This document shows positions 1-9,812 of a DNA stretch of 64,000 nt, in pieces (the first letter of the stretch is position 1; each line of letters starts with the position of its first letter). Below the pieces are notes generated by a model. The model ran no database searches, was not told the origin of the DNA, and saw nothing but the letters and a program-made list of their open reading frames with translations. The stretch is from Thioflexithrix psekupsensis. GTDB lineage: Bacteria > Pseudomonadota > Gammaproteobacteria > Beggiatoales > Beggiatoaceae. The stretch is from NCBI RefSeq assembly GCF_002149925.1, contig NZ_MSLT01000006.1:124001-188000 (forward strand). Direction: 5' to 3'. Both the position numbers and the translations under genes were made by a program.

Positions 1-978
1 TAATCCTAAATTTAACCCTTGTCCAGCAATGGGATGCAGCGTATGCGCGGCGTTGCCAATGATCACCGTACGATTTGGAATGCTCTCCGCATGAACATGA
101 GCCAATTTCAACGGATAACTGCGACGCGGACTGACCCGAATAAATCGCCCCGCTCGCCAACCAAATGCCTTTTGTAATTCAATTAAAAAATCTTTATCGG
201 ACAAATGCAATACTTCCGTCGCTTGCGCGCTGGGAACTGTCCACACCAATGAGTAATCTTGATGCGCCAAAGGTAACAATGCTAAAGGGCCTGTCGCTGT
301 AAATCGCTCATAAGCCACTGTTTCTGTGGATAATTTTTGAGATGACACAGTGACTGTGGCAATCACGGCGGTTTGTTGATAATCGTGGATGTGGTGTTGA
401 ATCCCTAATTGTTCTTGTAACGCAAAATTTCCCCCATCCGCTAACACCAATAAACGAGTACACAGCGTGCGGGTTTGCTCTGCATTTTGTAGAGTGACTG
501 CGAGATAATCAGCCTGATCTTGGACGTGTTGTAGTTGACTGGAGGGGAATAATTGCGTCGTCGCATATTGGTAAACGGCCTGTTGTAAACTTTGTCCCAA
601 TACTCTAGCCGACACTGTATAACCTAAAGCGGGTAAACCCAGTTGTTGCCTTGTCAAATGCGCCGCCCCAAAATGACCCCGATCCGACACATGAATACAA
701 TGAATAGCTGTACTCTGTTTCGCCACGTGATGCCATACACCCAGTCCTGAAAGAATACGTTGTGAGCCGTAATTTAACGCAATGATTCTGTCATCATAGC
801 CCGCAGGCAAATGCTGCGGAGTCCATGCGCTGGCCTCAATTAATCCCACACGCCATTCACTGTTACGCAAGGCCACCGCTAAACTTGCCCCCACTAATCC
901 CGCGCCTACAATTAATACATCATAGTCGATAGGCGTTGTTTTATGGCTTGCGTCATTTGATGGGATAGGGTGATTCAT
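1..978 (-). CDS. ubiH: UbiH/UbiF-family FAD monooxygenase of ubiquinone synthesis (C-terminus beyond window)
   Basis: The minus-strand frame opens at the ATG at 976-978 and runs off the left edge, so about 326 residues are present. The N-terminal Rossmann FAD-binding segment reads DVLIVGAGLVGASLA, a mid-protein motif reads GYDDRIIALNYGS, and the second FAD motif reads GNAAHTLHPIAGQGLNLG. This set is typical of the UbiH/UbiF/VisC hydroxylases that hydroxylate the quinone ring at the inner membrane. Family assignment is secure; the exact ring position (UbiH rather than UbiF or UbiI) is inferred. It lies 46 bases downstream of the hybrid kinase and could be cotranscribed with it. Confidence 0.85.
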   Translation of the reverse strand, partial: MNHPIPSNDASHKTTPIDYDVLIVGAGLVGASLAVALRNSEWRVGLIEASAWTPQHLPAGYDDRIIALNYGSQRILSGLGVWHHVAKQSTAIHCIHVSDRGHFGAAHLTRQQLGLPALGYTVSARVLGQSLQQAVYQYATTQLFPSSQLQHVQDQADYLAVTLQNAEQTRTLCTRLLVLADGGNFALQEQLGIQHHIHDYQQTAVIATVTVSSQKLSTETVAYERFTATGPLALLPLAHQDYSLVWTVPSAQATEVLHLSDKDFLIELQKAFGWRAGRFIRVSPRRSYPLKLAHVHAESIPNRTVIIGNAAHTLHPIAGQGLNLGL

Positions 979-1024
979 TGTTGTTATTTCTTTGGCTGGT
1001 TTTAAAAAAATTTGACACGGTTCT

Positions 1025-3280
1025 TTAAGAGGACATTGGCGCGTCAGATAAGTCAGAAGATTCATGGTTTAAATTTAATAAACATTGATGAATTTCAAAT
1101 AATAATTCATCACGTTGATACTGCCCTTTTTGGAAAATACGCTCTACTTTATTATTTAAAACATCTCGATCTTGGGGCGTTAAATCTTTGGCAGTGAGAA
1201 CCACCACGGGAATTTTTCGCCAGACTTCAGTGTTTTTTATGGTAGAAATAAATTCAAAACCATCCATTTCAGGCATCATTAAATCGGAAATAATTAAATC
1301 AGGTGAGGTTAATGCCAAATATTTCAAGGCTTCCACGCCATTTTCTGCCGTTTGAATTTGCCAACCTGCTTTACGCAACATGGTGGCAATCATATTGCGC
1401 GTGACGTGATCATCTTCAACCACTAAAATTAATTGTGAGCCTTTATCATTCACATCTAAAAATTTCTTTAATACCTGATTTAATTCTTCTCGATCAATAG
1501 GCTTCGTTAAATATTCAGCCGCACCGAGAGAATAACCAATGCTTTTATCTTCGATAAACGACACCACAATCACCGGAATTTTTGTCAATTCAGGGTCTTT
1601 TTTCAAGGCATTTAAGACCATCCAACCATCGACCCCCGGCATCATGACATCTAAAGTAATGGCATGGGGTTTTAATTCTCGTGCCAATGCCAAGCCATTT
1701 TGTCCATTATCAGCCAGTGCCACTTGATAGCCTTGTTTGTTTAAATAATTTTGTAACAACTCCCGCACCACCGCATCATCATCAATCACCAAAACCAATC
1801 GATTGCTGATTAAGACATGGTCAGTCGTTGTTTCACTGTCTTGGGGGGGAATTTGTGACAAACGATGGGCTAAGGTTTGATTTTCTTTATTTTCCGTATG
1901 TTCCGCGGCCAAGGCGGGCAAGGCCACGGTAAAAGTGCTGCCTTTTCCGTATTCGCTTTGTACGCGAATATAGCCGCCCATCATGGTGGCAAAACGTTGC
2001 GTAATGGTCAGCCCCAATCCCGTGCCACCGTATTTGCGGGTGGTGGACATGTCGGCTTGAGTGAACGGTTGAAACAGTTTATTCACCTGTTCTTCCGTCA
2101 TGCCAATGCCTTGATCATGCACCGTCATTTGCACCCAATCGCGGGCTTCCAACGCATAACGAGTAATCGTTAAATGAATCATGCCATTTTCGGTAAACTT
2201 GGCCGCATTACTTAATAAATTAAACAAAATTTGCCGAATTTTCGTTAAATCGCTATAAATTTCCCCAATCTGCCCTACGGTTTCAAACATTAATTTATTA
2301 TTTTTACTTTGAATTAAGGGGACAACGGTTTGCACCACATCTTTTACAATTTTAGTCAGATCAAAATGTTCATTATAAATATCCATTTTGCCTGCTTCAA
2401 TTTTAGAAATATCTAACACATCATTGATCAAGCCTAATAAATGCTTTCCTGCATTATGAATTTTATCAATATCAGGCGTTAAATCTTCACAAGCCATTTC
2501 CGTCATATCTTCTTTTAAAATTTCACTATAACCGATAATGGCATTTAACGGCGTGCGCAATTCGTGACTCATATTGGCTAAAAAAGCACTTTTGGCTTGA
2601 TTGGCTTCTTCAGCGGCTTCTTTAGCGGTGCGTAAGGCTTGTTCGGTCTGTTTACGCTCGCTAATATCCACCATCATGCCCACCAAACCCACCACTTGCC
2701 CTTCGGAATTTTTAAATACCGTTTTATTAACAATACAATCGTGTCGAGATTTATCCGCATAAATCAGTGTGGTTTCATAACTTTGCAATTCTTGCGTTTG
2801 AAACACCACTTGATCTTTCGTACAAATATCAGCGGCCACTTCAGGAGGAAATAAATGAGTGGCATTGCGCCCGACAATATCGGCTTCTTTCATGCCTAAA
2901 TATTGCTCAAATGCAGTGTTGCATCCCATGTAATAACCATTTAAATCTTTATAATAAATGGGACTGGAAATACTGCAAATAAGGGTTTTTAGAAAAATTA
3001 AACTATTACGCTGTGCTTCTTCGATCCGTTCACGTTCATGAATTTCTTGTTTCAGCAACTGGTTTTTTTCGGCTAATTCTTGCGTGCGATCCAACACTTG
3101 TTGTTCTAAATTATCTCGTGCCTCAACCAATTGCTGTTCAAATTCATCGGCGTGTTCGGTCATGGTTTCCAGAGAAATTTCTAAATCTTGTTTCTCTTGC
3201 TGTGCCTGTCGCAGTTGCAAGGTTATCGCTGCCAATTGCTCACGTAATTGCAAATTTTCTGCGTGTAAATTGTCCGTCAT
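1025..3280 (-). CDS. Hybrid sensor histidine kinase: coiled coil, PAS, HisKA, HATPase, two receiver domains
   Basis: This 751-residue protein has no membrane segment. Residues 1-90 form a Gln/Glu-rich coiled coil, and 93-210 a PAS domain. The HisKA box has SHELRTP with phospho-acceptor His239. The HATPase domain shows its N-box around 351-361 and the GGTGLGL lid at 418-424. Two CheY-like receivers follow, with acceptor Asp544 and Lys593 in the first and Asp666 and Lys718 in the second. It is likely a cytoplasmic sensor feeding a multistep phosphorelay; the stimulus is unknown. It lies downstream of the STAS and GHKL regulators (3417-4413) on the same strand, suggesting one signalling cluster. 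Confidence 0.9.
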   Translation of the reverse strand: MTDNLHAENLQLREQLAAITLQLRQAQQEKQDLEISLETMTEHADEFEQQLVEARDNLEQQVLDRTQELAEKNQLLKQEIHERERIEEAQRNSLIFLKTLICSISSPIYYKDLNGYYMGCNTAFEQYLGMKEADIVGRNATHLFPPEVAADICTKDQVVFQTQELQSYETTLIYADKSRHDCIVNKTVFKNSEGQVVGLVGMMVDISERKQTEQALRTAKEAAEEANQAKSAFLANMSHELRTPLNAIIGYSEILKEDMTEMACEDLTPDIDKIHNAGKHLLGLINDVLDISKIEAGKMDIYNEHFDLTKIVKDVVQTVVPLIQSKNNKLMFETVGQIGEIYSDLTKIRQILFNLLSNAAKFTENGMIHLTITRYALEARDWVQMTVHDQGIGMTEEQVNKLFQPFTQADMSTTRKYGGTGLGLTITQRFATMMGGYIRVQSEYGKGSTFTVALPALAAEHTENKENQTLAHRLSQIPPQDSETTTDHVLISNRLVLVIDDDAVVRELLQNYLNKQGYQVALADNGQNGLALARELKPHAITLDVMMPGVDGWMVLNALKKDPELTKIPVIVVSFIEDKSIGYSLGAAEYLTKPIDREELNQVLKKFLDVNDKGSQLILVVEDDHVTRNMIATMLRKAGWQIQTAENGVEALKYLALTSPDLIISDLMMPEMDGFEFISTIKNTEVWRKIPVVVLTAKDLTPQDRDVLNNKVERIFQKGQYQRDELLFEIHQCLLNLNHESSDLSDAPMSS

Positions 3281-3416
3281 AAGAATGATAACGTCTCAAT
3301 GAAGAAAAAAATGGGAAATAAGCAATTTGTTATTATTGTGGCGGTAAAAATAGTTAAAAATACCTGTAATAACAACTCATCAAGCTCACATTCCTAACTT
3401 AATAAAACTAATAATT

Positions 3417-3761
3417 CTATTCTAAATTCAACTGCAAATCAGGCATTAGGCGTTTTAAATTTTTCAGTAAACGCACCTGCCAAGGAATTTCTTCATAACC
3501 CATTCCCGTGAGTTGTAAAGTTTGCCGATTGCGCACATTAATCACAAATTTAGTCAAGGTATTAATCCCTGAGCTGTTTAAAAACTCCAATGGCCGCAAA
3601 TCCAAAACCAACTGTTCTGCTTGTTGTTCGGCGGCTTGATTGAGCAGGTCAAGAATGGGTGCGTATTCTTCTGTGCCACTTAACAGCAGCGATCCCTTAC
3701 AAATCACCGTCGCAGAGGGTTTGTCGAAAATAATGTGATAATCGTCAGTTTTAATTTCCAT
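3417..3761 (-). CDS. STAS-domain regulator, slr1659/SiaC-like partner
   Basis: The product is 114 residues. The segment VLDLRPLEFLNSSGINTL has the STAS (anti-anti-sigma) pattern, in which Ser63/Ser64 occupy the usual phosphorylation site. The gene lies 22 bases downstream of a GHKL ATPase-fold protein (3784-4413). That arrangement matches the slr1658/slr1659 pairs of cyanobacteria and the SiaB/SiaC kinase-target pairs. The role as a phosphorylatable partner-switching protein is inferred from fold and pairing. What it controls cannot be read from the sequence. Confidence 0.65.
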   Translation of the reverse strand: MEIKTDDYHIIFDKPSATVICKGSLLLSGTEEYAPILDLLNQAAEQQAEQLVLDLRPLEFLNSSGINTLTKFVINVRNRQTLQLTGMGYEEIPWQVRLLKNLKRLMPDLQLNLE

Positions 3762-3783
3762 GATCGTTCCATTTTCCTTGTTA

Positions 3784-4413
3784 TTAGAGGCTTAAATAGA
3801 CCATTGTGGTCACCGTAGTCATGTTTTGGTTATGCAGTTCTAATACTTCAAATCGCCAGCCCAACTTTGCCTCATAATCGCAAATCATACTCAAAAAACC
3901 CAAACCAGAATGTCCTTGACTGCCTTCATTTGCATTGGCTTCCATCTGAAGAAAATAAAGGTCATGCGGGTCTTCTCGTTCTATCTTTTCAATAAATGCC
4001 TTCAGTTTTTTAGCATTTTCTGGATTAATGCTATTGGTGACATGAAAAATCAAACTGTCGCTGTGCAAATGAAACGCGATTCGTGTAGAATAATGAACCG
4101 CTTCATCACTAAATTTCATTGCGTTTTCTAATAATTCATTAGCGATATATTTAACCGCATTTTTTTTCACCTGAATTTGCTTTTGACTAATGGCTTGGTC
4201 TTCAGTCACAAAAAAAGTCTGTAAATAATCCGCAATAAAATCAGCCGATAATCCATTGTTACGCCAACGTCGTTTTAATGGAATCGAAGTGGGGGAAAAA
4301 CCCACCACCAAATATTCAGAATTTTCGGGAAATTCATTGATATAATTGCCAAATACTTCAATCATAACGTGCAGCAACTCCGTGAGTGGATTGTCTGTGG
4401 TCACTAGTCCCAT
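3784..4413 (-). CDS. GHKL-fold kinase-like regulator, slr1658/SiaB family
   Basis: This is a 209-residue soluble protein. An N-box-like ANELLENAMKFS lies at 91-102 (Asn97), and a glycine-rich lid GHSGLGFLSM at 167-176. Together they indicate the Bergerat ATP-binding fold, with no HisKA domain. Such proteins act as serine kinases or anti-sigma-like factors on a partner STAS/SiaC protein. The STAS gene directly downstream (3417-3761) is the obvious substrate. A PP2C phosphatase of the type that normally completes this switch is found, broken, at 29.2-31.3 kb. Confidence 0.65.
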   Translation of the reverse strand: MGLVTTDNPLTELLHVMIEVFGNYINEFPENSEYLVVGFSPTSIPLKRRWRNNGLSADFIADYLQTFFVTEDQAISQKQIQVKKNAVKYIANELLENAMKFSDEAVHYSTRIAFHLHSDSLIFHVTNSINPENAKKLKAFIEKIEREDPHDLYFLQMEANANEGSQGHSGLGFLSMICDYEAKLGWRFEVLELHNQNMTTVTTMVYLSL

Positions 4414-4655
4414 AAAAATTTATGGGTGCCGCGCTTGTCAATGTACAGCATAGCGTGCAAAAATGACAAGCGATAGGTATTATTATCACCTCAGTTTAAA
4501 TGCAGACGTGGATACCTTTAGTTTTTAAAACCGCAGAGCGTTTTATTTTTAATCAACTCGCGCCTATCATAAAGCCTGTACATTAAACGATTCAAGCAGT
4601 TTTATCACCTTTAACTTCGGACAATTTTTGCAGATTTAAGACCACGGATGTCATC

Positions 4656-5273
4656 ATGAGCCAATTTTTTGCCATTCACCCCGAAAATCCGCAACCGCGT
4701 TTAATTCATCAGGCGGTGGGCATTATTCGCGCCGGGGGGATTGTGGTGTATCCTACGGATTCCAGTTACGCGCTGGGCTGTCATATTGGCGATAAAGCGG
4801 CGATGGAAAAATTACAACGCATCAGACAAACTGACAAAGATCACAATTTTACACTGGTTTGTCAAGATTTGTCAGAAATTGCCAGCTATGCCAAAGTAAA
4901 AAATGAAGCCTTTCGTTTAATGAAAAGTTTAACGCCGGGGCCTTATACCTTTATTTTACCCGCCACGCATGAAGTTCCCCGCCGCTTACAACACCCAAAG
5001 CGTAAAACTATTGGTTTGCGTGTTCCCGATCATGCCATTGTGCAGGCCTTATTGCGCGAATTAAATGAACCGATTATGAGTTCTACTTTAATTTTACCTG
5101 ATCAAGCATTACCCGAAACGGATGCCTACAGTATCCGTGAACAATTAGAACATTGCGTTGATTTAATTATTGACGGTGGATATTGTGGTTTTGAAGCGAC
5201 GACCGTGTTAGATTTAACCGAAGATGTTCCCAAAGTGTTGCGTGAAGGTAAAGGAAAAATTGATCATTTATAA
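4656..5273 (+). CDS. YciO/YrdC (Sua5-like) family protein
   Basis: The 205-residue protein matches the YrdC/Sua5 fold: IIRAGGIVVYPTDSSYALG near the N-terminus binds nucleotide, followed by KRKTIGLRVPDHAIVQALL and SSTL. Family members make threonylcarbamoyl-AMP for t6A tRNA modification. The TDSSYALG form (rather than TDTVYGLG) and the tail ending at about 205 residues fit the YciO branch, whose exact role is less certain than that of TsaC. It begins a plus-strand run with the protease and trpS. Confidence 0.8.
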   Translation: MSQFFAIHPENPQPRLIHQAVGIIRAGGIVVYPTDSSYALGCHIGDKAAMEKLQRIRQTDKDHNFTLVCQDLSEIASYAKVKNEAFRLMKSLTPGPYTFILPATHEVPRRLQHPKRKTIGLRVPDHAIVQALLRELNEPIMSSTLILPDQALPETDAYSIREQLEHCVDLIIDGGYCGFEATTVLDLTEDVPKVLREGKGKIDHL

Positions 5274-5326
5274 TGATTTAAAATCGTGATTATCGTTATC
5301 AACAAAAAAATGTAAAGAGTGATTTC

Positions 5327-6004
5327 ATGTTTAGCGAATTATCTGTCACGCAACAAATTGCGATTTGGGCATTACCGGTTTTACTGGCGATTACCTTGCA
5401 TGAAGCGGCTCATGCGTGGGTGGCGATGAAATTGGGAGACAGTACGGCCTATTTACAAGGGCGTGTCACCCTCAATCCGTTTAAACATATTGATCCGATT
5501 GGAACGGTGGTGGTGCCGGGGATTTTGCTGTTATTAAGCACGGGATTTATCTTTGGTTGGGCAAAACCCGTTCCCGTACAATGGCAACATTTACGCTCAC
5601 CTCGTCGGGATATTGCCTTAGTGTCTGCGGCAGGTCCGGGGGCGAATCTGCTTATGGCCATTGGTTGGGCGATAGTGGGTAAAATCGCTTTTCTCATGTC
5701 ACAATACACTGAACTGCAATCAATCACCGGTGAGTCCTTAGGTTTTTTGTTTTTTGTTTCTCAGGCAGGTTTAATCATTAATTTATTGTTGATGATTTTA
5801 AATTTATTGCCTATTTTACCGCTAGATGGTGGTCGAGTATTGTGCAGTTTATTGCCGCCGCGTTTAGCGTTTTATTATGCCAAAACAGAGCCGTTTGGTT
5901 TTTTTATTTTGTTAGGCTTACTGCTGTTAGGTGTGCTTAACTTAATTCTTTATCCCTTACTGACTTTATTTTACCGAATTTTTAGAGCCATTTTTGGGCT
6001 TTAA
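5327..6004 (+). CDS. Site-2 protease family (M50) membrane metalloprotease
   Basis: The 225-residue polytopic membrane protein has a zinc-binding HEAAH at residues 25-29 inside the first hydrophobic segment. The third-ligand motif ILPLDGGRVL lies about 140 residues later, as in small S2P-type proteases. About five hydrophobic stretches can be counted. No PDZ domain is present, so this is the compact YwhC-like type commonly found upstream of trpS in proteobacteria. The substrate is unknown. It ends 36 bases before the chosen trpS start. Confidence 0.85.
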   Translation: MFSELSVTQQIAIWALPVLLAITLHEAAHAWVAMKLGDSTAYLQGRVTLNPFKHIDPIGTVVVPGILLLLSTGFIFGWAKPVPVQWQHLRSPRRDIALVSAAGPGANLLMAIGWAIVGKIAFLMSQYTELQSITGESLGFLFFVSQAGLIINLLLMILNLLPILPLDGGRVLCSLLPPRLAFYYAKTEPFGFFILLGLLLLGVLNLILYPLLTLFYRIFRAIFGL

Positions 6005-6040
6005 TCCGAACATTTTTTATTGCACCCATTAATACAGGAG

Positions 6041-7258
6041 ATGACCTTGAGCTTATCGACACCGCCTCGTGTTTTGTCTGGTATGCGTCCGACAGGACAA
6101 TTACACTTGGGACATTTGCACGGTGTGCTGAACAATTGGCTGACTTTACAGTATGAATACCGCTGCTTTTTTTTCGCTGCCGATTGGCACGCCTTGACCA
6201 CCGAATATGAAAATACGCAACATATTACTCAGCATGTGTGGGATATGATTGTGGATTGGTTGTCTGTGGGCATTAATCCGAATGAAGCCACTGTTTTTAT
6301 TCAATCCAAAGTGCCAGAACATGCCGAATTGCATTTGTTATTGTCGATGATAACGCCCCTGAGTTGGCTGGAACGGGTGCCGACTTATAAAGATCAACAA
6401 CAAAAGTTGAAAGATCGGGATTTAGCCAATTATGGTTTTTTAGGTTATCCGTTGTTACAAAGTGCGGATATTTTAATTTATCGTGCGGGATTAGTTCCCG
6501 TGGGTGAAGATCAGGTGGCGCATATTGAAATGACCCGCGAAATTGCGCGGCGATTCAATTATATCTATGGTCGTGAGCCTGATTTTGAAGAACGCGCCAA
6601 AGAAGCCAAGCGCAAAATGGGCAAGAAAAACGCTAAATTATACAAAGAATTACGTAAACGCTATCAAGAACAAGGCGATGGCGAAGCCCTAAGCACCGCA
6701 CAAGCTCTGGTCAACAGTCAGCAAAATTTGACGTTAGGCGATAAAAAACGCTTATTGGGCTATTTAGAAGGCGACACACGCACGATTTTACCCGAACCCG
6801 AAGCCTTATTGACCAAAGTCAGTAAAATGCCCGGTTTGGACGGTCAGAAAATGTCCAAATCGTATCAAAATACGATCAGTTTACGCGACAATCCCGTGCA
6901 GATTGAGACGAAAATCCGCACGATGCCGACTGATCCCGCGCGGGTGCGCCGCACGGATCCGGGAACGCCAGAAAAATGTCCCGTGTGGCAATTTCACCAG
7001 ATTTATTCCGATCAAAAAACGCAAGAATGGGTACAAGCGGGCTGTCGTTCGGCAGATATTGGCTGTTTAGACTGTAAACAACCGATTATTGACGCAGTGC
7101 AGTTAGAGTTAAAACCGATTCAGGAGCGCGCCGCCCGCTACACGGACGATCCCGATATGGTGCGAAGTCTATTGAGCGAAGGCTGCGAAAAAGCCCGCGC
7201 CACCGCCCGCGAAACGATGGAAGAAGTCAGACAAGTCATGGGTTTACATTACCGTTGA
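6041..7258 (+). CDS. trpS: Tryptophan--tRNA ligase
   Basis: This is a class Ic aminoacyl-tRNA synthetase. The HIGH-equivalent is GQLHLGHLHG near the N-terminus and the KMSKS loop is DGQKMSKS. The segment between them is longer than in E. coli TrpS and carries a charged insert (EERAKEAKRKMGKKNAKLYK). Starts are possible at TTG 6020, ATG 6041 and TTG 6047. The Shine-Dalgarno AGGAG at 6036-6040 touches ATG 6041 but sits six bases from TTG 6047, so translation may really begin at 6047. The stop overlaps the scpA start by four bases, implying coupling. Confidence 0.93.
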   Translation: MTLSLSTPPRVLSGMRPTGQLHLGHLHGVLNNWLTLQYEYRCFFFAADWHALTTEYENTQHITQHVWDMIVDWLSVGINPNEATVFIQSKVPEHAELHLLLSMITPLSWLERVPTYKDQQQKLKDRDLANYGFLGYPLLQSADILIYRAGLVPVGEDQVAHIEMTREIARRFNYIYGREPDFEERAKEAKRKMGKKNAKLYKELRKRYQEQGDGEALSTAQALVNSQQNLTLGDKKRLLGYLEGDTRTILPEPEALLTKVSKMPGLDGQKMSKSYQNTISLRDNPVQIETKIRTMPTDPARVRRTDPGTPEKCPVWQFHQIYSDQKTQEWVQAGCRSADIGCLDCKQPIIDAVQLELKPIQERAARYTDDPDMVRSLLSEGCEKARATARETMEEVRQVMGLHYR

Positions 7259-8088
7259 ATCAGGAAAATTTGACCGATACTCCCGATCTCACTACGCCTC
7301 CCATTCGTGTGGGCGAGGCGTTGTTGGCTGATTTACCGACGGATTTATATATTCCACCCGATGCGTTGCAAGTTTTTCTCAGCTCATTTGAAGGGCCATT
7401 AGACTTGTTGTTATATCTGATTCAACGCCAGAATTTAGATATTTTAAATATTCCCATTGCAGAAGTGACACGGCAATATTTACATTATATTGAATTAATG
7501 CAGGAATTGCGCTTAGATTTAGCCGCAGAATATTTAGTGATGGCGGCGGTATTGGTGGAGATTAAATCACGTTTATTATTGCCAGTGCATAAGGCGAATA
7601 AACAAGATAATGCCGAAGACCCACGCATCGAATTGGTACGGCAATTAGAAGAATATGCACGCTATAAAAAAGCAGCTCAAGCTTTATCGGTATTGCCGCA
7701 AGTGGGGCGAGATGTATTTTTGGCGCGGGTCGAATCGCCAGACATTGCCCGCGAACGGGAAATTCCACCGGTGAGTTTATCGGCTTTGTTGTATGCGATG
7801 CAGGGGGTTACGGAGCGATTAACGCTGTACACTTCCCACCAAATCGCCCGTGAGCCGTTGTCTGTCCGAGAACGCATGAGTCACATCATCAGCGAATTGG
7901 CACAAGGGGAACAGCTTGAATTCAGTCAACTTTTTAATATCACCGAAGGACGCGCAGGTGCTGTGGTGACACTGTTAGCGGTGTTGGAATTGGTGCGAGA
8001 AGCGGTCATTCGTCTGTCACAACACGATGCGTTTGCGCCTATTTATCTCAATTTAATCAGCGCGCCTGAATCGGTTAAATCATTTTAA
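7255..8088 (+). CDS. scpA: Segregation and condensation protein A
   Basis: ScpA is the kleisin subunit that bridges SMC heads with ScpB. The signature FEGPLDLLLYLIQRQNLDILNIPI and the helix EYLVMAAVLVEIKSRLLLP are clear, and the C-terminal winged-helix part is present. The start is TTG at 7255, inside the trpS stop (TTGA overlap). Residues 1-40 are a variable leader before the conserved domain, so a later start is possible. scpB follows two bases after the stop, making trpS-scpA-scpB one transcription unit. Confidence 0.92.
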   Translation: MNQENLTDTPDLTTPPIRVGEALLADLPTDLYIPPDALQVFLSSFEGPLDLLLYLIQRQNLDILNIPIAEVTRQYLHYIELMQELRLDLAAEYLVMAAVLVEIKSRLLLPVHKANKQDNAEDPRIELVRQLEEYARYKKAAQALSVLPQVGRDVFLARVESPDIAREREIPPVSLSALLYAMQGVTERLTLYTSHQIAREPLSVRERMSHIISELAQGEQLEFSQLFNITEGRAGAVVTLLAVLELVREAVIRLSQHDAFAPIYLNLISAPESVKSF

Positions 8089-8090
8089 TT

Positions 8091-8783
8091 ATGAGCAGTC
8101 ATTATAAAGCCATTTTAGAAGCGGCCTTATTGTCTTCAGGGCGGCCATTAGATTTAGATCATCTGAGTTTATTATTCGCTGAAGAATCGCAACCGCCGAG
8201 TCGTCGAGAATTGCGGGCGTTATTGTCCCAATTACAAGATGATTGTGCGGAACGGGGCATTGAATTAATGGAAGTGGCTAGTGGTTTTCGGTTTCAAGTC
8301 AAATCGCATTTGCATCCGTGGTTAAAGCAATTATTAACACGGCGTGCGCCGCGTTATTCACGGGCTTTATTAGAAACTTTGGCCTTAGTTGCTTATCGTC
8401 AACCGATTACCAGAGCTGAAATTGAGAAAATTCGCGGAGTCAGTGTAAGTACGCAAATTATGCGAACTTTGCAGGATTATCAATGGATTCGCGTGTTAGG
8501 CCATCGGGAATCACCGGGACGACCTGCTTTATACGGCACCACCAAAGCCTTTTTAGATCATTTCAATTTGAAACATCTTAATGATTTACCCACATTAGCT
8601 GAGTTGAAAGATTTGGAATTGCAACCTGATTTGTTGGAAGATGACAGCGAATTAGAGGAAGAAGAATTAGCTGCCAATCCAGATATGTTGCCTGAGTCTT
8701 TATCGCCTTCTTTACGGGCCTTACCGCCGTTAAAAACAAATATCGATAAAGAGGATAATCACTCAGAATTAGACCCTTCTTAA
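8091..8783 (+). CDS. scpB: Segregation and condensation protein B
   Basis: ScpB is the winged-helix accessory subunit of the SMC-ScpAB chromosome condensation complex. The family block ALLETLALVAYRQPITRAEIEKIRGV and the later GRPALYGTTKAFLDHFNL are diagnostic. The C-terminal 50 residues are acidic (DLLEDDSELEEEEL) and variable, as in many homologues. The gene is tightly linked to scpA upstream; the MoxR ATPase starts 51 bases downstream. Confidence 0.93.
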   Translation: MSSHYKAILEAALLSSGRPLDLDHLSLLFAEESQPPSRRELRALLSQLQDDCAERGIELMEVASGFRFQVKSHLHPWLKQLLTRRAPRYSRALLETLALVAYRQPITRAEIEKIRGVSVSTQIMRTLQDYQWIRVLGHRESPGRPALYGTTKAFLDHFNLKHLNDLPTLAELKDLELQPDLLEDDSELEEEELAANPDMLPESLSPSLRALPPLKTNIDKEDNHSELDPS

Positions 8784-8834
8784 TCATTAAAAGAATATCA
8801 CTTTTATCGTGTTTTCTAGCGTTGAACTTTTACC

Positions 8835-9785
8835 ATGCCAAATGACTCTTTTTCGCCACTGACCATTTACCACAATATCCAAAGTAATTTAGAAAAAGTG
8901 GTCAGTGGACAAAAACAATCTATTCGTAAATTATTAGCTGCTTTTGCCAGTGGCGGTCATGTGTTATTAGAAGATTTGCCCGGTACGGGAAAGACCACTT
9001 TAGCCAAAGCCTTAGCGCAATCATTACAAATCGAATTCCAACGGATTCAATTCACGCCTGATTTATTGCCTTCAGATATTTTAGGCGTATCGATTTTTGA
9101 TCAAAAAGATCAGACATTTCATTTTCATCAAGGGCCTGTTTTTACCGAAATTTTATTAGCCGATGAAATTAATCGCGCTTCGCCGCGCACGCAATCGGCG
9201 TTATTAGAAGCGATGGGCGAGCAGCAAGTGAGTTTAGATGGGGTGCGTTATCCGTTGAGTGATTTATTTTTTGTGGTTGCGACGCAAAATCCAATGGAAT
9301 TTCATGGCACTTATCCATTACCAGAAGCGCAAATGGATCGGTTTGCGATTCGTTTTCGTTTGGGTTATGTCGGGGTGGATCAGGAAGTTGAAATTTTAAC
9401 TGCCCGACAATATCAACAATTGCCGCATTTAGATTTGCCACCGTGTGCGAATCGGGAGCAAATTCGCCAATTACGTCAAGCGGTGTGTCAGGTGAGAATG
9501 AGCGAAGAATTAAAGCGTTATATTGTGGAATTGGTGCGTGCCACTCGTGAAGCCGACGGGGTGAAAATGGGGGCGAGTCCGCGGGCATCTTTGGCGTTAA
9601 TGCGCATGTCGCAGGCTTTGGCGTTGTTTGATGACAGTGGCTTTGTGACCCCTGATCATATTCAAGAAATCGCCGTGGCGGTCATTGCGCATCGCATGAA
9701 ATTAGATTCCCAAGCCCATTTTGCAGGTTATGAAGCGGATCGGATTGTGGAAGATATTTTGCGTAAGGTGGCGGTGCCGATTTGA
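8835..9785 (+). CDS. MoxR-family AAA+ ATPase
   Basis: The 316-residue protein has Walker A DLPGTGKTTLAKALA, Walker B ILLADEINRASPRTQSALLEAM, and sensor region FFVVATQNPMEFHGTYPLPEAQMDRF. These are characteristic of MoxR ATPases, which act as chaperones for maturation of protein complexes, usually together with VWA-domain partners. Here the usual DUF58/VWA neighbours are absent, so its client is unknown. A small unrelated gene follows at 9813. Confidence 0.9.
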   Translation: MPNDSFSPLTIYHNIQSNLEKVVSGQKQSIRKLLAAFASGGHVLLEDLPGTGKTTLAKALAQSLQIEFQRIQFTPDLLPSDILGVSIFDQKDQTFHFHQGPVFTEILLADEINRASPRTQSALLEAMGEQQVSLDGVRYPLSDLFFVVATQNPMEFHGTYPLPEAQMDRFAIRFRLGYVGVDQEVEILTARQYQQLPHLDLPPCANREQIRQLRQAVCQVRMSEELKRYIVELVRATREADGVKMGASPRASLALMRMSQALALFDDSGFVTPDHIQEIAVAVIAHRMKLDSQAHFAGYEADRIVEDILRKVAVPI

Positions 9786-9812
9786 GGTGTTTTTTTGATA
9801 TTGGAGAATAAC

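Noticed and set aside
1877-2173. Plus-strand open frames opposite the hybrid kinase (also 2639-3302)
   Set aside because: They are shadows of the clear minus-strand kinase domains and match no family.
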